Assembly: GCA_951217055.1 (NCBI GenBank) | Contig: OX578286.1 | Location: forward strand, 16,703,050 to 16,767,049 | From: Gerris lacustris | Taxonomy: Eukaryota; Arthropoda; Insecta; Hemiptera; Gerridae | DNA length: 64,000 nucleotides | Reading direction: 5' to 3' | Part shown: one piece after another, positions 1 to 10,525 of the stretch | Position numbering within the stretch: the first letter of the stretch is position 1 | Layout of the letters: each line of letters opens with the position of its first letter | Notes under the pieces: model-generated | What the model was told of the DNA's origin: nothing | Database searches by the model: none | What the model saw: the letters and a program-made list of their open reading frames with translations, nothing else | Translations under genes and position numbers: made by a program

Positions 1-393
1 TTCACTCAAGTTTGCATCCATTCTTAGTTCTGATCTTAGATAATAATTTCAATTGATATACTGATGTTAAATGTATTTTTATTTTTTAAAAAAAGTAGAA
101 ATAATATTAATTATAGTTGTGTTAATTCGTTGTGTCGAAACAACTGAAAATATAATAAAATAAATATTTAAAAGCGCTTAGAAAATATTTCCTCTTTTTG
201 TGTGTTTGTTAAAGAAATATTTGTGTATATCGATGGAATATTATTAGTATTAATTATTGTCTATTTTTAATTTTGACTTGTGATTTTAATTGTAAGATTT
301 TTTATTTTAGATCCTGTTTTTTTTGTTAATTTAAGTAAAAAAAAAAAACTTTTTTTATTGAAAAATAAACCTCTACTTCCTTTTCCCCACTTT

Positions 394-428
<35 letters not shown>

Positions 429-1268
429 GTTTTGTTTTTAAAAAATGAATCGATTGTTTACTGCTTTAAATAAAAGTTGGTTTTACAATTATATAAGTTA
501 ATTGTTTTTATTTTCCAATTACCAGAGTTGGCGTCGCCTGTTTAATGTACATACATTTAAAAAACATGTATTTCAGAGGTCATCCACATTGGTAAATAGA
601 CCAGCTTGAAACCTAACTCCATTATAACCAACCACTGTAATCCATCCTAAGTTACCAATTAAGGTTGTCAATTACATGGATTGAGAATAATCAATGTTAA
701 TGTTCTAACATTAATTATGAATTGTATTCAATTTTCAGAGGTATTAGACTTATTTACATACTAATGATCGCTTTAAGTAGTCATGTTGACCCATTGAACA
801 CGTTAGGATCCACTGTGGTTCCAAGCAATGCTAAGGCTGGTGGTTGGATCCCAAGTGGATCCAAGAACACACCGCAGTTCTTTTCCTCGTGTCTCGAACA
901 GAACCTTCTTATAAGTTTCTTCCAGGCCTGCTGGCGTTTGTACCCGCAGAGGATCCCAACAATAAATTTTCCTAAAGATTAACTTTAAAATCATGTAATC
1001 TAATTTTGGTTCCTGAATTGGAAGATGCATTTAATCGGTTAAGAGACTAATTCCTTTTTCCTCTTATGATTTTAATGTGTTTTACTTTAAAAAGTTAATC
1101 TTTTTGTTATTGCTGAAATCCAATGTGATTTCTCCAGCTCAGATTTCTTCTTCTTAAGTTTATTCTAGTCTTCAAGATATGTAACGTCTATAATTTTCTA
1201 CAAAGAAAAAGGTGAGACTTAATTTTTGATGCAGTTACTGTATTTTTTATATACATACTTAATATTAG
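1..1268. other. AT-rich non-coding stretch
   Basis: No gene is supported here. The stretch holds long A and T runs (about 335-435), a short TA run near 397-412, and ordinary AT-rich sequence. Short open frames at 722-982 and 803-1030 overlap on opposite strands and show no recognisable domain, so I read them as chance. Around 800-960 the word GGATCC recurs several times with short locally inverted words, without a clear element boundary. Confidence 0.6.
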
Positions 1269-1553
1269 TTAAACCTGAGAAATCTGGTTGGAGTTCTAAC
1301 TGGACACTGCAGGCTCAGTAGGCTTCTGGCATTACTAGAGGTAGAGGAGGACCCTATATGTCAGGTGTGTGGAGAGGAGGAGGAAACGGCTTACCATTTC
1401 CTTGGGGTGTGTGAAGGATATGGGAGATTGCATTTTCATATCTTAGGGAAGGGAGGAATTGGGGTAGAGGAACTTAATACACTGAAGTGGCAAGACATCC
1501 TCTCCTTCATAATCCAAACAAAAAGGTTTGAGAGTGAGGCGGTGGTGCTTTGA
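1269..1553 (+). pseudogene. 3' end of a LINE (non-LTR retrotransposon) ORF2, 5'-truncated
   Basis: An open frame runs from just after a stop at 1266-1268 to the TGA at 1551-1553. It reads like the extreme C-terminus of a LINE polyprotein: a segment with VLTGHCRLSRLL, then EEDPICQVCGEEEETAYHF and GVCEG. This gives the pattern C-x2-C-x8-H-x4-C, the zinc-knuckle-like motif that follows the reverse transcriptase or RNase H region in several insect LINE clades (I, R1 and related). No start codon belongs to it; upstream sequence is unrelated AT-rich DNA, as expected from 5' truncation during target-primed reverse transcription. The piece downstream to about 1650 (GC-richer, ending in a TTACTATTACTACTACTA run) is probably its 3' UTR and tail. 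The clade assignment is by eye. Confidence 0.72.
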
Positions 1554-1650
1554 TGAGTGTGGGAACGCCTGGGGTTGGCAAAGCATCCAAAGATGGCCTG
1601 TTTGCTAGGCTAGGGCTCCCTGCCCCCTTACTATTACTACTACTAATTTT
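1554..1650 (+). repeat. Probable 3' UTR and tail of the truncated LINE
   Basis: This follows the LINE stop codon directly. It contains 'gatggcctgtttgctaggct', and a close relative of that word occurs near the 3' end of the tRNA-derived SINE copies at 22.4 kb and 56.7 kb ('gatggcctatttgctaggtt' in the first). A shared 3' end between a SINE and a LINE is the usual sign that the SINE borrows the LINE's machinery; here the shared piece is short, so this is an inference. The ACT-rich trinucleotide run at about 1630-1650 may be the tail. Confidence 0.45.
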
Positions 1651-3395
1651 AGTTCATACTAATTAGATTCCAAAATCATTTCCTTTCCCTTAAACATTAC
1701 TTTATTATGATATCTTTTTCCTATTTAAAAAAATGTATTGTAAATTAATTTATTCATTACAAACTCTCAAAATTAAGGCTGCAACTTGTCGCGGTGTAGA
1801 GCCTCCTTAGGCTGCCACTATTTGTTCTAACTAGCTCAGGCCCACTCATTTGAACTCCATCAAAAAAGGACATATCATGCATCTTCAAGTAAATAATAGA
1901 TGTATTGGGTGCATCCAAAGATTCTATCCTTTTTTTAGTGCATTCAATTATAAGCCATCACGATAAAACCCAACCTTATCATAATTATATGTTCTGAAAA
2001 TTCACTATCATTAGCTGGTTAATACAATTTCTTAGTCGTATGTGATTAGGAATAATAAATGCACTCTAATCTTTCTTAATATGTGTTACATTGAATACAA
2101 GCCTTAGTGGTCAAAGGGTGGTAGTGTGTCTGAGGTTAAATTTGCATTGAGAATTCAATTCAGTAGTAATTAGCGGCCACTGTGATCACTGCTTTTATGC
2201 CGAGTTCAACTGTATACAGGCCGCCACAAGTGGCCATTTGTACTCCTCGGCTTAAAACCAGATATGGCTAGACCTAAATTTTCTTTCAAATTCTTCGTTA
2301 AAACCTATTTAATAACATTTTATTTCTCTTCTGATTATAATTTTGCATTCATTAAATGGACAACTTTGGATGGAATGGAATATTCTTTCAGTTCCAACTA
2401 TTTTAACGGATTCCTCCTGGAATTAATTCTCCCCAGCTAATAATTTTAGAAGCTAAATTAACTCCTTACTTAAACCTGCTATAATAATGCCTTAGATTTT
2501 CAATATTTGTTGTTCTCTAAGAAAATAAACGTAAACCAAAAAAATGTGTGGATGTTTTATAGTTCTAAAAATACGAAAATTGTGTCTAATCGCATTACAA
2601 TAAGATTATTAGATTCAAAATCTAATAAGAAATTTAACAGACATATAAATGTGATGAGTAAGCTGTAACGCAGAGATTATGCTGATTATAATTATAGATA
2701 TGCTAGTTTGATTTTTTTTTTTTTTTACGAAACACTTTCTTCAAAGTAATTCCTCCCTTTATTTCGCTGAAATTCATCTGTCGGATCCTTTCTATTTTAA
2801 ACTATACTGCTGTGTTATTAAACAAAAGATTTTTAATCACGTAGTTAGTTAAAAAATAATCAGTAGTTATCATTATTTTAATTTGGATTATTTAATCTTT
2901 ATTTAGATTTAAATGATTTTTTCCTGGTTTAGCAAACCTGACCAGTAATGTTCTCTTTTAAATTTTTTATTTCATTTTCCTTTATTATTATAGTCAGTTG
3001 AAATATTTAAAACACATCGATGGACTGCATTCTACGAAAAGGTTTCGCCAAGAAGTTTTATTTTGAAATTCTACTGAAAAGAGACCTACAACATTCTAAG
3101 GTAATATAATTTATTAAAAAAAACGATGTTCAAGGGCCCATTCTACTTGATTTTTTTTATTTTGTTAGATGCACTAAGTGGAGACCCCCGAGCAAGGCCA
3201 GATTTAGGCATAAATTTATGAAAATTTTCAATTCGATTCATTAATTTACGATTCTTTTATTTCGATTTGCCTAGGCTATTTACAAAATGCAATTGAACTC
3301 TTCGAGCTGACTTTAGTGAGCCGATGTAAGCAGAACCAAGACTACCATGCCATGTAAAAGGTATTTTAATCATAATATACGAGACTTATTGGGTA
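1651..3395. other. No gene seen; AT-rich intergenic DNA
   Basis: No coding signal, tandem array or clear element ends. A stretch at 2999-3101 is bounded by an AG acceptor-like and an AAG/GTAAT donor-like word, but all frames across it hit stops, so I do not call an exon. A T run occurs at 2711-2726. Confidence 0.5.
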
Positions 3396-3605
3396 AAATC
3401 GGATTGTACGTGCCCCCACTTTGAGGTTAGGTGATAAAATCCCGTATATTATATTAAAAACCTTAATTTTGTGTACCCTTTTCTGTACTCCAACATATTT
3501 TGAGAAAAAGGGATATAAACTCAACAACAATCATACATATATAATTCCTCTAAAATCAAGTAGGAAAAAGTACGAAAAATTTCTGGGGCACGTACAATCC
3601 GATTT
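3396..3605. mobile_element. Short MITE-like element with 21-bp terminal inverted repeats
   Basis: The left end 'aaatcggattgtacgtgccc' (3396-3415) is exactly inverted at the right end (about 3585-3605). The enclosed ~165 bp is AT-rich and non-coding in style; a 66-aa frame across it has no recognisable content. Perfect ends with a short non-coding middle suggest a non-autonomous DNA transposon. Flanking 'taa'-like words exist on the left but I cannot fix a target duplication. An alternative is a simple hairpin of other origin. Confidence 0.5.
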
Positions 3606-4425
3606 AGCCAAAAAAAGTTAACCGGAAGTTTTGATATTTGGCATATTATGTGTTTATCGATGTTTGAAAATGAATATATTAAAAGTTCTGAGGTAATATT
3701 GTGGCCGCCATCTTGGAAATTGACCCAATTATTTTGTTTCTCACCACTGTCAAGAAAACAATTTACCATTCTATGCTCAATTAAAGAAAAACCAGGCGTT
3801 TGTCAACTAAAAGGGAACATATTTATGAATTTCTTGATAAATTTAATACTTTCCGAGATCTGCCAATAAGCTTATTCTAGAGCAGAGCTTGTCATGAACG
3901 CGCTGTTAGATCAGATCATCCGCATAAGCCAATCGCCAATTATCCATGTCTCCTAAATTAAGCTGCAATACCTTTAATTTGCTTTTAGAAAAACATTTTT
4001 GGCAAACTTGATATTTTTCTAGATATTTGTGGAAAACGGAAAAATAGGACCTATAAGATGCTTCCCTCGGAACTTATTGTTGTAATTTGAAAGCGTCAAT
4101 AAACAACTATGACATATACAAAAACCGATTTAGCTTCAAAATACGCGTAAATCAGAGTTTATTTACTTAACTTATTTATTATAAGGCTTAGCAACTGTTT
4201 CATTTTGTTCATATTTACAGCCTTCAGCGCCAGGAGAGATTAATTAAAATATTTTGTAGGTCTAGATTTCTTATAATATCCACGAGTACACCTCTCTCCC
4301 CCCCCCCCCCCCCCCATATCTTGTCCAGGCAAACAGTAGGGGGCCCGTAATGAACACTAATATGATGTACAATAGTCCTATCCAAATACTACTATGTATA
4401 GGTGGACTAGAAGGGTTCACTCTCA
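3606..4425. other. No gene seen; contains a long poly-C tract
   Basis: AT-rich, no coding signal. A pyrimidine tract with about two dozen uninterrupted C residues sits at about 4289-4315, one of many C/G homopolymers in the window. Confidence 0.5.
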
Positions 4426-5346
4426 GGCCCAATTCACACATGAGTGGCAGATGACGCCTCCATCAGCCAATCGTGGCTTGTCGAAGTGGCGCGCCACTGG
4501 CAAACCATTAATTTTTACTTTTTCGTATAAAGAGTAAGTATTGTTGACGCGTGGAGCATTAACTACCAGGCTGATTTTGACGAAATTGGGCATACGTGTT
4601 TAAAAAAATCATACGCCGAGGCGAAATCGAGAAATGTATCTTAATTCTAAGTTTGGGGGCGCTACCCCTAAAAACTCTGAAAAAACGTGAAAAAAAATTA
4701 TTTCTCGAAAAGGGTTCCGACCATTTAAATACGAATATAATGATATAAGCCGTTTTACCGGGAGAAATCTAGTTCCTGAGTAAATTGCATCAAACGCGGA
4801 TGATGAGAGGCCGGGTTCGATTCCCCGTCGAGGAGAAGTTATTTTTATGATTATTTTAATTACAATTTTTATGAAGCCTAAGAGAAGTATAAGAGAAAAT
4901 TTGTCTGAGTCGTCTGAGACCGTTTTTTTTTTTTTTGTCTGTTCTTCCTTTGTTTTCTTTGTGTTTTTTTTTGTTGTTTTTAAAATAAATAATGATATAA
5001 GAAAAAGATGCTAGGTTTTTGTAATGGCATTCTTAAGACATCCGGTAATAATTTTGAAAACGATCTGGGTACTCGTTTAGCTCCTGCATTACGTTGAACG
5101 CTCCACCAGTTATCCATTTCTCTAATCACTCGCAGAATGCACCTAAAACTTCCTTAAAAAATTAATAACATCCAACAAATCATGCTCGTCGTCATCTGAG
5201 GTAAGAAACATTGCCCTGGACAACATGTAGCAGTGAACTAAACCACTTGCACTTGAACGCCATACATTGTGTGGATAAAACGCACCACGACCGATCCTCG
5301 CCAGCCGCGTCAGTGCCATACGCCACTCGCGCGTGTGAATTGGGCT
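4426..5346. mobile_element. MITE-like element with inverted ends, carrying a nested repeat
   Basis: The left end 'ggcccaattcacac' (from 4427) is inverted at the right end, 'gtgtgaattgggc' (to about 5345), and the similarity continues inward with GC-rich words ending in GAGTGGC / GCCACTC. The middle contains a complete copy of the B-box-bearing repeat (4511-4925), which appears to have inserted into the MITE later. Without that copy the element would be about 500 bp. It has no transposase, so it is non-autonomous; the superfamily is not assigned. Confidence 0.55.
4511..4925 (+). repeat. Dispersed repeat family A, copy 1 (B-box-bearing)
   Basis: This starts near 'tttactttttcgtataaaga', passes through 'ttttgacgaaattgggcata', 'ggcgaaatcgagaaa' and 'atttctcgaaaagggttccg', then 'gccgggttcgattccccg' (about 4810-4828), and ends near 'ttgtctgagtcgtctgagac'. 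The GGTTCGATTCC word matches the internal B box (T-arm) of tRNA-type Pol III promoters, so part of the family may derive from a tRNA or SINE. Copies 2 and 3 at 8313-9630 and 9848-10525 are inverted relative to this one. Confidence 0.7.
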
Positions 5347-5899
5347 TCAAATGAGAATCTAGGGATAGAGATATCTTTCAGCTGCTATAGATTTTAAGTT
5401 TAGAGTGACATTTGGGGTCTGTAGAGTCGTAAGGGCGAGTTTAAGATCCGGCAGGATGATGGGTTGATCATGTGAGGACGTAGAGTATCTGTTTGGAGGC
5501 CTGTTGGATAAGATATAGATGCCTTTAGGAACTTAATCTCGGTTCTTCCAATGGCCCGAATTTGGATTTCGTCTGGAGACGTAAAAATGACCGGATATTG
5601 ATTAATCTATGGTTCATACTTGAGGCTGTAGGCTGTTATTGATATATAAGTATATTTACCTAATGCCAGCCGTCAGTGATATGCCTTTTGCAGTTATAGT
5701 TATATTGGACTCAACGTTGTTTGGTGGGGTATAACGAGCTCCTTTAAACATTGGTAGTTTCCAAGCTTTTTATAGATTCCTGTTAAGGCTTGAACATATT
5801 ATCGCTTGATTTCAAAAAGTACTATGCACTATTGAAACGTATTTGGTATTTGGAATTACATATACTTACTTTTTTTTAATGGATGGAATGGAATTATAC
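5347..5899. other. No gene seen
   Basis: Moderately AT-rich sequence with no recognisable element ends. It may contain the lost 3' part of the adjacent transposase relic, but I cannot align anything. Confidence 0.4.
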
Positions 5900-6381
5900 T
5901 TACTTTTTTCGTAGGAATTGCTGAATGATTATAGATTTAAAAAACCAATCTTTAGTAAGTGTTCGTCCGTCTCTTTCGCTTTTAGATAAGTCCGGCGTAT
6001 AGTTACTGTCTGCCCTCATTTTAGTAATACAACACCTTTCAGTATCAGATAGATATCTTGGCCATGTGCCAGGATCATTGAAATCAAATTGAAAGTTAGG
6101 TTTGGGTTTCTTGCTCAAACTGACGGAGGATGAGGGTGCTTTTGTTAAAAGATTTTCAGCGGCAAGGGTACTAACGCTGACATTTACTTCTGAGTTTTTT
6201 GGTGGGTTGATATTAGCATCGAAGCATCTTGTTGGTGGGTTATAATATCTTCATCCTTTGGCGAAGATTCATTAATAGGTTCGGAGTTATTTGAAGAAAC
6301 ATTAGTTTCGGAGGTTCTTGAATTGTTACATCTCGTTGAGTCTATACGCATGAAACAAAACACTGAGCTGAGTAAATGCAT
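5900..6381 (-). pseudogene. hAT-like transposase N-terminal fragment (TTF/ZMYM-type), frameshifted
   Basis: Two minus-strand open frames sit end to end: 6381-6184 (65 aa, Ser/Asn/Asp-rich, starting MHLL) and 6118-5900 (72 aa). The second contains FDFNDPGTWPRYLSDTER followed by a basic stretch and LTKDWFFKS. This resembles the 'DPxxWP' plus 'W-L/F' signature at the N-terminus of hAT-superfamily transposases with a TTF-type zinc finger (52 kDa repressor / ZMYM-like proteins). Reading back from the second frame, it stays open upstream across the 3' end of the first, so the two are probably one gene broken by a single-base frameshift near 6190, or joined across a tiny intron. The catalytic core is absent. 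The family call rests on the short motif only. Confidence 0.5.
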
Positions 6382-7131
6382 AACTTTTTTGTTTGGAAAA
6401 TTCGCTTTTAAAATATGAGTCTACAAAAAATATGTACTCACACATTGAAAAGATTTAACATTTATTTATTTGAGTTGTTTTCAAAACTTAAACCACAGTA
6501 AGATACTTTAGTTTTCAATTAATAATTTTTTTTGGATATTGTTTTGTCAACATATTTGAATTAATAACAGACTAGTATTGACAGCCTTGTAAGTACACAA
6601 GTAACTTATGTGGCACCTTAATGTTATTCTATCTTTAATTAAAATATTGTAGGCCTAATCAGAGTCAGGCCCCGATAGGGTAAGCTGCACCCTGGGCAAA
6701 ACCTTTTGTATCCGCCCCCCCCCCCCCCCCCCAAAAAAAAATAGGACTAAGATATTTTATGATTACTTAATAGTACTTTCGGGTTACCCCAATGTGGGAT
6801 GATACCATACAGTGTTGTAAAAATTTCGTATTAGTCAAATTTTATAAACAGTATTTATTTTTTTAAGTACGTTTTTAGTGCAAACTGCAAACATACATAA
6901 ACATAATTTTAAAGGTACTCAGGGCCGGATTTAGAGTGTGTGGGTCCCTAGGAAGAAGATGAAGTGCGGGCCCCACCCCCATAGGTTAGGGGGGGGGGGG
7001 GTCCAGGGAAATTAGAAGAAATCAAAATTTAGTTAAAAAAAAAAAAAAAAAAAATGTAAGCACTCCCACATTTGAAAGTCTCTTTTCCTTTATGGCGCCA
7101 TTTCCTTTATCCGCCATCTCTCCAATCCTAG
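6382..7131. other. Non-coding with poly-C and poly-G tracts and fragments of common repeats
   Basis: A C run at about 6714-6732 follows 'caggccccgatagggtaagc'; a related 'aggccccgat' word with a nearby G run occurs at 17329. A G run at about 6989-7001 follows 'cagggccggatttagagtgt'. These look like termini of old elements. An A run lies at 7035-7054. No gene. Confidence 0.45.
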
Positions 7132-7362
7132 ATCCTAAGAAAAATAGCTAACGCTCCCTTCTTTGTATACAATTTTATCCTTCATAACGACCTCAAAGTG
7201 CCCTTTGTCCGAGAATTAGCCATATCCAGATACAAATCCTTCCACGATTCCCTTTTCGATCATTCTAATCCGCTAGTCCACAGTCTGTTTTCCCGGTCTA
7301 TTCCTGACAATCCGACTAGAAGCCTGAAGAGGCAGTGGCCGCAAAACCTCTTAGATAACTGA
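7132..7362 (+). pseudogene. C-terminal end of a Jockey-clade LINE reverse transcriptase ORF, 5'-truncated
   Basis: The frame opens after a TAG at 7129 and ends at TGA 7360-7362. It reads ANAPFFVYNFILHNDLKVPF, then VRELAISRYKSFHDSLFDHS, NPLVHSLF and a terminal RSLKRQWPQNLLDN. The order 'NAPWYV/FV-N-x-LHxDL-x-V/I-PFV', 'YxxxFHDSLxxHxNPL' and a final Leu-Lys-Arg motif is the hallmark C-terminus of Jockey-type insect LINEs. A 3' UTR of about 190 bp and a poly(A) run follow. The rest of the element is missing, the normal outcome of incomplete reverse transcription. No start codon belongs to this fragment. Confidence 0.85.
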
Positions 7363-7568
7363 AATATATAATATATTTTATTTATTTAGTTTATATTATT
7401 TTCACTTTCTTTATATTAATAAAATCTGTCAGTCAGTAAGTGCTATCACTGGATAGTTTCTTACATCATGTTCCTTCAAGCCACATATTCTTAGATATTA
7501 TTGCTTATAACAATTTTGTATTGTAGTTGCAGTATTCAAATAAAAGTTTAAAAAAAAAAAAAAAAAAA
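7363..7568 (+). repeat. 3' UTR and poly(A) tail of the truncated Jockey LINE
   Basis: The sequence runs from the stop codon through 'cagtaagtgctatcactgga' (7434) to an A run at 7550-7568. The same 3' UTR, diverged by substitutions, recurs at 19582-19720 with its own A-rich tail. This identifies the family and fixes the orientation as plus. Confidence 0.8.
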
Positions 7569-8312
7569 CCTTTATGGCGATTACCTAAAATTGTATGGCG
7601 GTCCATTTGATTCTGTTCACTGCTATATTTCCCTGAAATAAAAATATTGAACTCAAATTTGATGTATGCAATGCAAATGCATAGGACCGTACCAAAATTT
7701 ACTTAATCACATACATATAAGTTAAAAATTTTTATTTTTGTATAGTTACAAATTAAGAAGAAAGAAAAAGTTATTGTTTATTTGTGTACAAATTTATTTC
7801 ATTTTTATTCTTAGCTGTATTCTTCTTTGATGCTTTGAAAGATTTATACTAAAAAAGTTGTCAACAAAAAATACCCCCCCCTCCCAAATTTTTCAAAATA
7901 TTCTCCAAAATTTGTCTCACTTGTGCTATGAGCGCTGTCAGCCCTTTCTGGCTCCTCTAGATTAATCTTGAACTATTGCAAATTGATAATTATTATTAGT
8001 ATTTTTTTTATTTTTTTTCAAGAAGGTCCCAATCAAAACTGAGCGTAATTTAAACAATTTTGTGAAGTTTAGATTATTTTTATTTTTACTTTAAATTTCT
8101 TATTTTTGTTAATTCTGGGTTTATTTTTTTAATCATGTGTTTTGCAGCATCATAATTCTGCAATAAACATTTAAATATAATATAGTGCTATCATATAATG
8201 CCAGCCATTTTTAGTTATTTTATTGATAGTCAAAAATGCTCTCACTTACTTTTTAAATTATATTTATCTTCAGCAAAATATTCCTATTAAATGACACACT
8301 TAAATATTCAAT
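7569..8312. other. No gene seen
   Basis: AT-rich with a C tract near 7874-7883. No element boundary or coding signal. Confidence 0.5.
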
Positions 8313-8452
8313 AAAAAAATCGGTCCGAGACAACTCAGACAAACTTTCTCATATACGAGTTTATAATTACTTAGCCCAGTGTTTCCATTTATTAGTTTTC
8401 AAATGTATATTTAAATTTTATTGAACATTTCATCAAAATTTATCATAAAAAT

Positions 8453-9160
8453 AACTCGGGGTGTCGCGGCCTCCGCTGGATCTGTCGGTCGTTGGGGGCC
8501 CGGGGAGAAGGTTCTTCTTCTATCGGAGGGAGAGGGGCCGGAAGTTCCGGGTGGCTCGGTGGGTTGGTGGGTCCACTGTGGGGGCGGGTCCCCCTCGGGG
8601 TATCTCTCTGGCTCGGGGTGCTGGTGGCCGCTGAGCGCTCGGGGGCGCTTTCTTCTTATCGTCATCGTCGTACAGTGAAGTAACTAACATCGATGAATCC
8701 TCAGCCTCTTCTTCCTGACTGGAGCAGGAAGCATAGAGGAAGGGTAAGTCTAGGAAACCAAGAGTACACGATCATCATATGAAACGATGATGACGTTGTA
8801 GCTCTTGGTAGTTATAGTGATAATTATAATTATAGTCGCGTGAGGTACCATATGCTCTTTCAAGAGTATGGTACCCAAAATGGAGGGTTTTTCACCGGCA
8901 GGGATTTTAGTGGGGTAGGGGCTACCAACGTCTGTCTCGGTGTCGGCTGAGCAGTCGGGAAGTAGCTCAATCCCCACACTCAGGGATCCCGGGTTCCTGC
9001 GATAGGTCTCGCTATCGAGAGTAGGATAGCGAGGCTCCAGGGTGGCTTAGCTTATAGCTTCATACACCCTGGGGCATACAACTTTTGCCCTGCAGGCGCC
9101 GTTGTGTCTTTTCCCGCCATTCACAAAAAAAAAATAAAATAAAATAAATAAATTTAAAAA
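8453..9160 (+). mobile_element. GC-rich inserted sequence with A-rich tail (probable LINE or SINE 3' end)
   Basis: This ~700-bp segment is absent from the other copies of the surrounding repeat. It is strikingly GC-rich (8458-8670), carries a hairpin at 8844-8875, and ends in an AAATAAAATAAAATAAAT tail directly before the host repeat resumes. A 5'-truncated insertion with an A-rich tail fits target-primed retrotransposition. Open frames over the GC-rich start (8411-8683, both strands) are low-complexity Gly/Pro-rich and look like chance. I cannot name the family; a 3' UTR of a large LINE is my best reading. Confidence 0.55.
8844..8875. repeat. Strong hairpin within the inserted sequence
   Basis: 'ggtaccatatgctctt' is followed after a very short loop by its near-complement ending 'agagtatggtacc'. 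The stem is about 13-14 bp with one unpaired base. A folded RNA of this kind could be a recognition structure near a retroelement 3' end, but that role is inference. Confidence 0.6.
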
Positions 9161-9847
9161 AAACTTCTCCTGGGCGGGGAATCGAACCCGGGCTCACTCC
9201 GTCCGCGTTTTAAGCTAATTTCAGGAACTAGATTTTTCCCGGGAAAACTGCTTATATCGTTGGATTCGTATTCAAATTGACTGCATTTTAGAATTTTTTA
9301 ATCAAAATCGTCGGAACCGTTTTCGAGAAATAATTTTTTTTGGGGGAGTTTTTAGTGGGTAGCGCCCCCAAAATTAGAGCTAAAATTTCTCGATTTCGCC
9401 TCGGGGTATGATTTTTCCGAACATGTATGCAAAATTTCGTCAGAATCGGCCCAGTAGTTTAGGCTCCAGGGGTCTGCACAGACGACAGACGACAGACGAC
9501 AGACAGACATTTTTTAAAAACCACTTTATGGACTCAGGGGACCTCAAAACGTGTAAATCCATCAAAATCTCAAAATCGAATTTTCGCGCCATCACAATAC
9601 TTTCTCTTTATATGACAAAGTAAAAATAGGAGAACTTGCTTACGAAAGGGGGTTATAATTATTCGATAATCACGGACGAAAGTTATAACAGAATAACAGA
9701 ACTGAGCTTAAAATTTTTATTTGATTAGGAGATAACTATTCAACATTAAGGGATGGGTAGAAAAGATTATAGCCATAAAGGTAGGTGATATTGCCAAGGT
9801 GAAAAGATGTGTAAAATTATGAGAGTATTTTTTCAGTTTTTAAGAGG

Positions 9848-10525
9848 AGAAAATCGGTCCGAGATAACTCAGACAAACTTTCTCATATACGAGTTCATAA
9901 TTACTTAGCCCAGTTTTTTCCATTTATTAATTTTCGTAGGTACATTTAATTATTATTGAACATTTCTACGAAATTTACCAAAAAAATACCTTCTCCTCGG
10001 CGGGGAATCGAACCCGGACTCACTGTCCTCTTTTAATGCTATATCGTTATAGCATATAGATTCGTATTTAAATGGAATACATTTTAGATTTTTTTAATAA
10101 AAATAGTCGGAACCGTTTTAGAGAATTTTTTTTTTTTCACAGTTTTTGGAGGGTAGCGCCCCCAAAATTAGAGCTAAAATTCATTTCTCGATTTCGCCTC
10201 GGGGTATGATTTTTCCGAACATGTATGCAAAATTTCGTCAAAATCGGCCCCGTAGTTTAGGCTCCAGGGGGCCCCCATGCCAGGGGCCCATTTTTTTGCT
10301 CATCAATTTTGTTTGGCGAGGGGCCCCCAAAATGTTTTTAAGGGGGGGGGGGGGCACGATGCCCTAGCTACGCCACTGGGCTCAAGGCGTCCGCACACAG
10401 ACATTTAAAAAAAAAAAACTTTTTTGGACTCAGGGGGCCTCAAAACGTGTAAATCTATCAAAATCTCAAAATAGAATTTTCGCGCCATCACAATACTACC
10501 TCTTTATATGAGAAAATAAAAAGAT
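9848..10525 (-). repeat. Dispersed repeat family A, copy 3, split by a 111-bp insertion
   Basis: It matches copy 2 from 'cggtccgagataactcagac' (9855) through the inverted B box ('ggggaatcgaaccc', about 10003-10016) to the terminal 'ctctttatatgagaaaataa' (about 10501-10520). It serves as the reference that reveals the 708-bp insertion in copy 2. Its own insertion lies at 10269-10379. Confidence 0.75.
10269..10379. mobile_element. 111-bp insertion with an imperfect 8-bp target duplication (hAT-like)
   Basis: Copy 3 of family A is interrupted between 'gctccagg' (10261-10268) and 'gctcaagg' (10380-10387), which match at 7 of 8 positions. In copy 2 the corresponding site is uninterrupted. The inserted piece ends in 'ccctagctacgccactgg', the inverse of CCAGTGGCGTAGCTAGGG, a terminal word often seen on non-autonomous elements in animals. 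An 8-bp duplication is typical of hAT transposons. It also contains a G tract (about 10341-10354). Confidence 0.45.

Larger units (their letters stand above)
8313..9630 (-). repeat. Dispersed repeat family A, copy 2, split by an insertion
   Basis: Minus-strand copy. It begins (in plus coordinates) at 'cggtccgagacaactcagac' (8321) and resumes after the insertion with 'cttctcctgggcggggaatc' (B box inverted near 9176-9190). It continues through 'atttctcgatttcgcctcgg' (9387) and a stuttered CAGACGA tract (9478-9507), and finishes with 'tttctctttatatgacaaag' (9601-9620). Comparison with copy 3 shows that 8453-9160 does not belong to the family and was inserted later. Confidence 0.75.

Noticed and set aside
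2999..3101. Exon-like interval between an AG acceptor and an AAG/GTAAT donor
   Set aside because: Every reading frame is closed by a stop within it, and there is no neighbouring coding sequence.
8411..8683. Three overlapping GC-rich frames on both strands
   Set aside because: The peptides are low-complexity Gly/Pro/Ser strings, and the sequence is part of an inserted repeat absent from sister copies.
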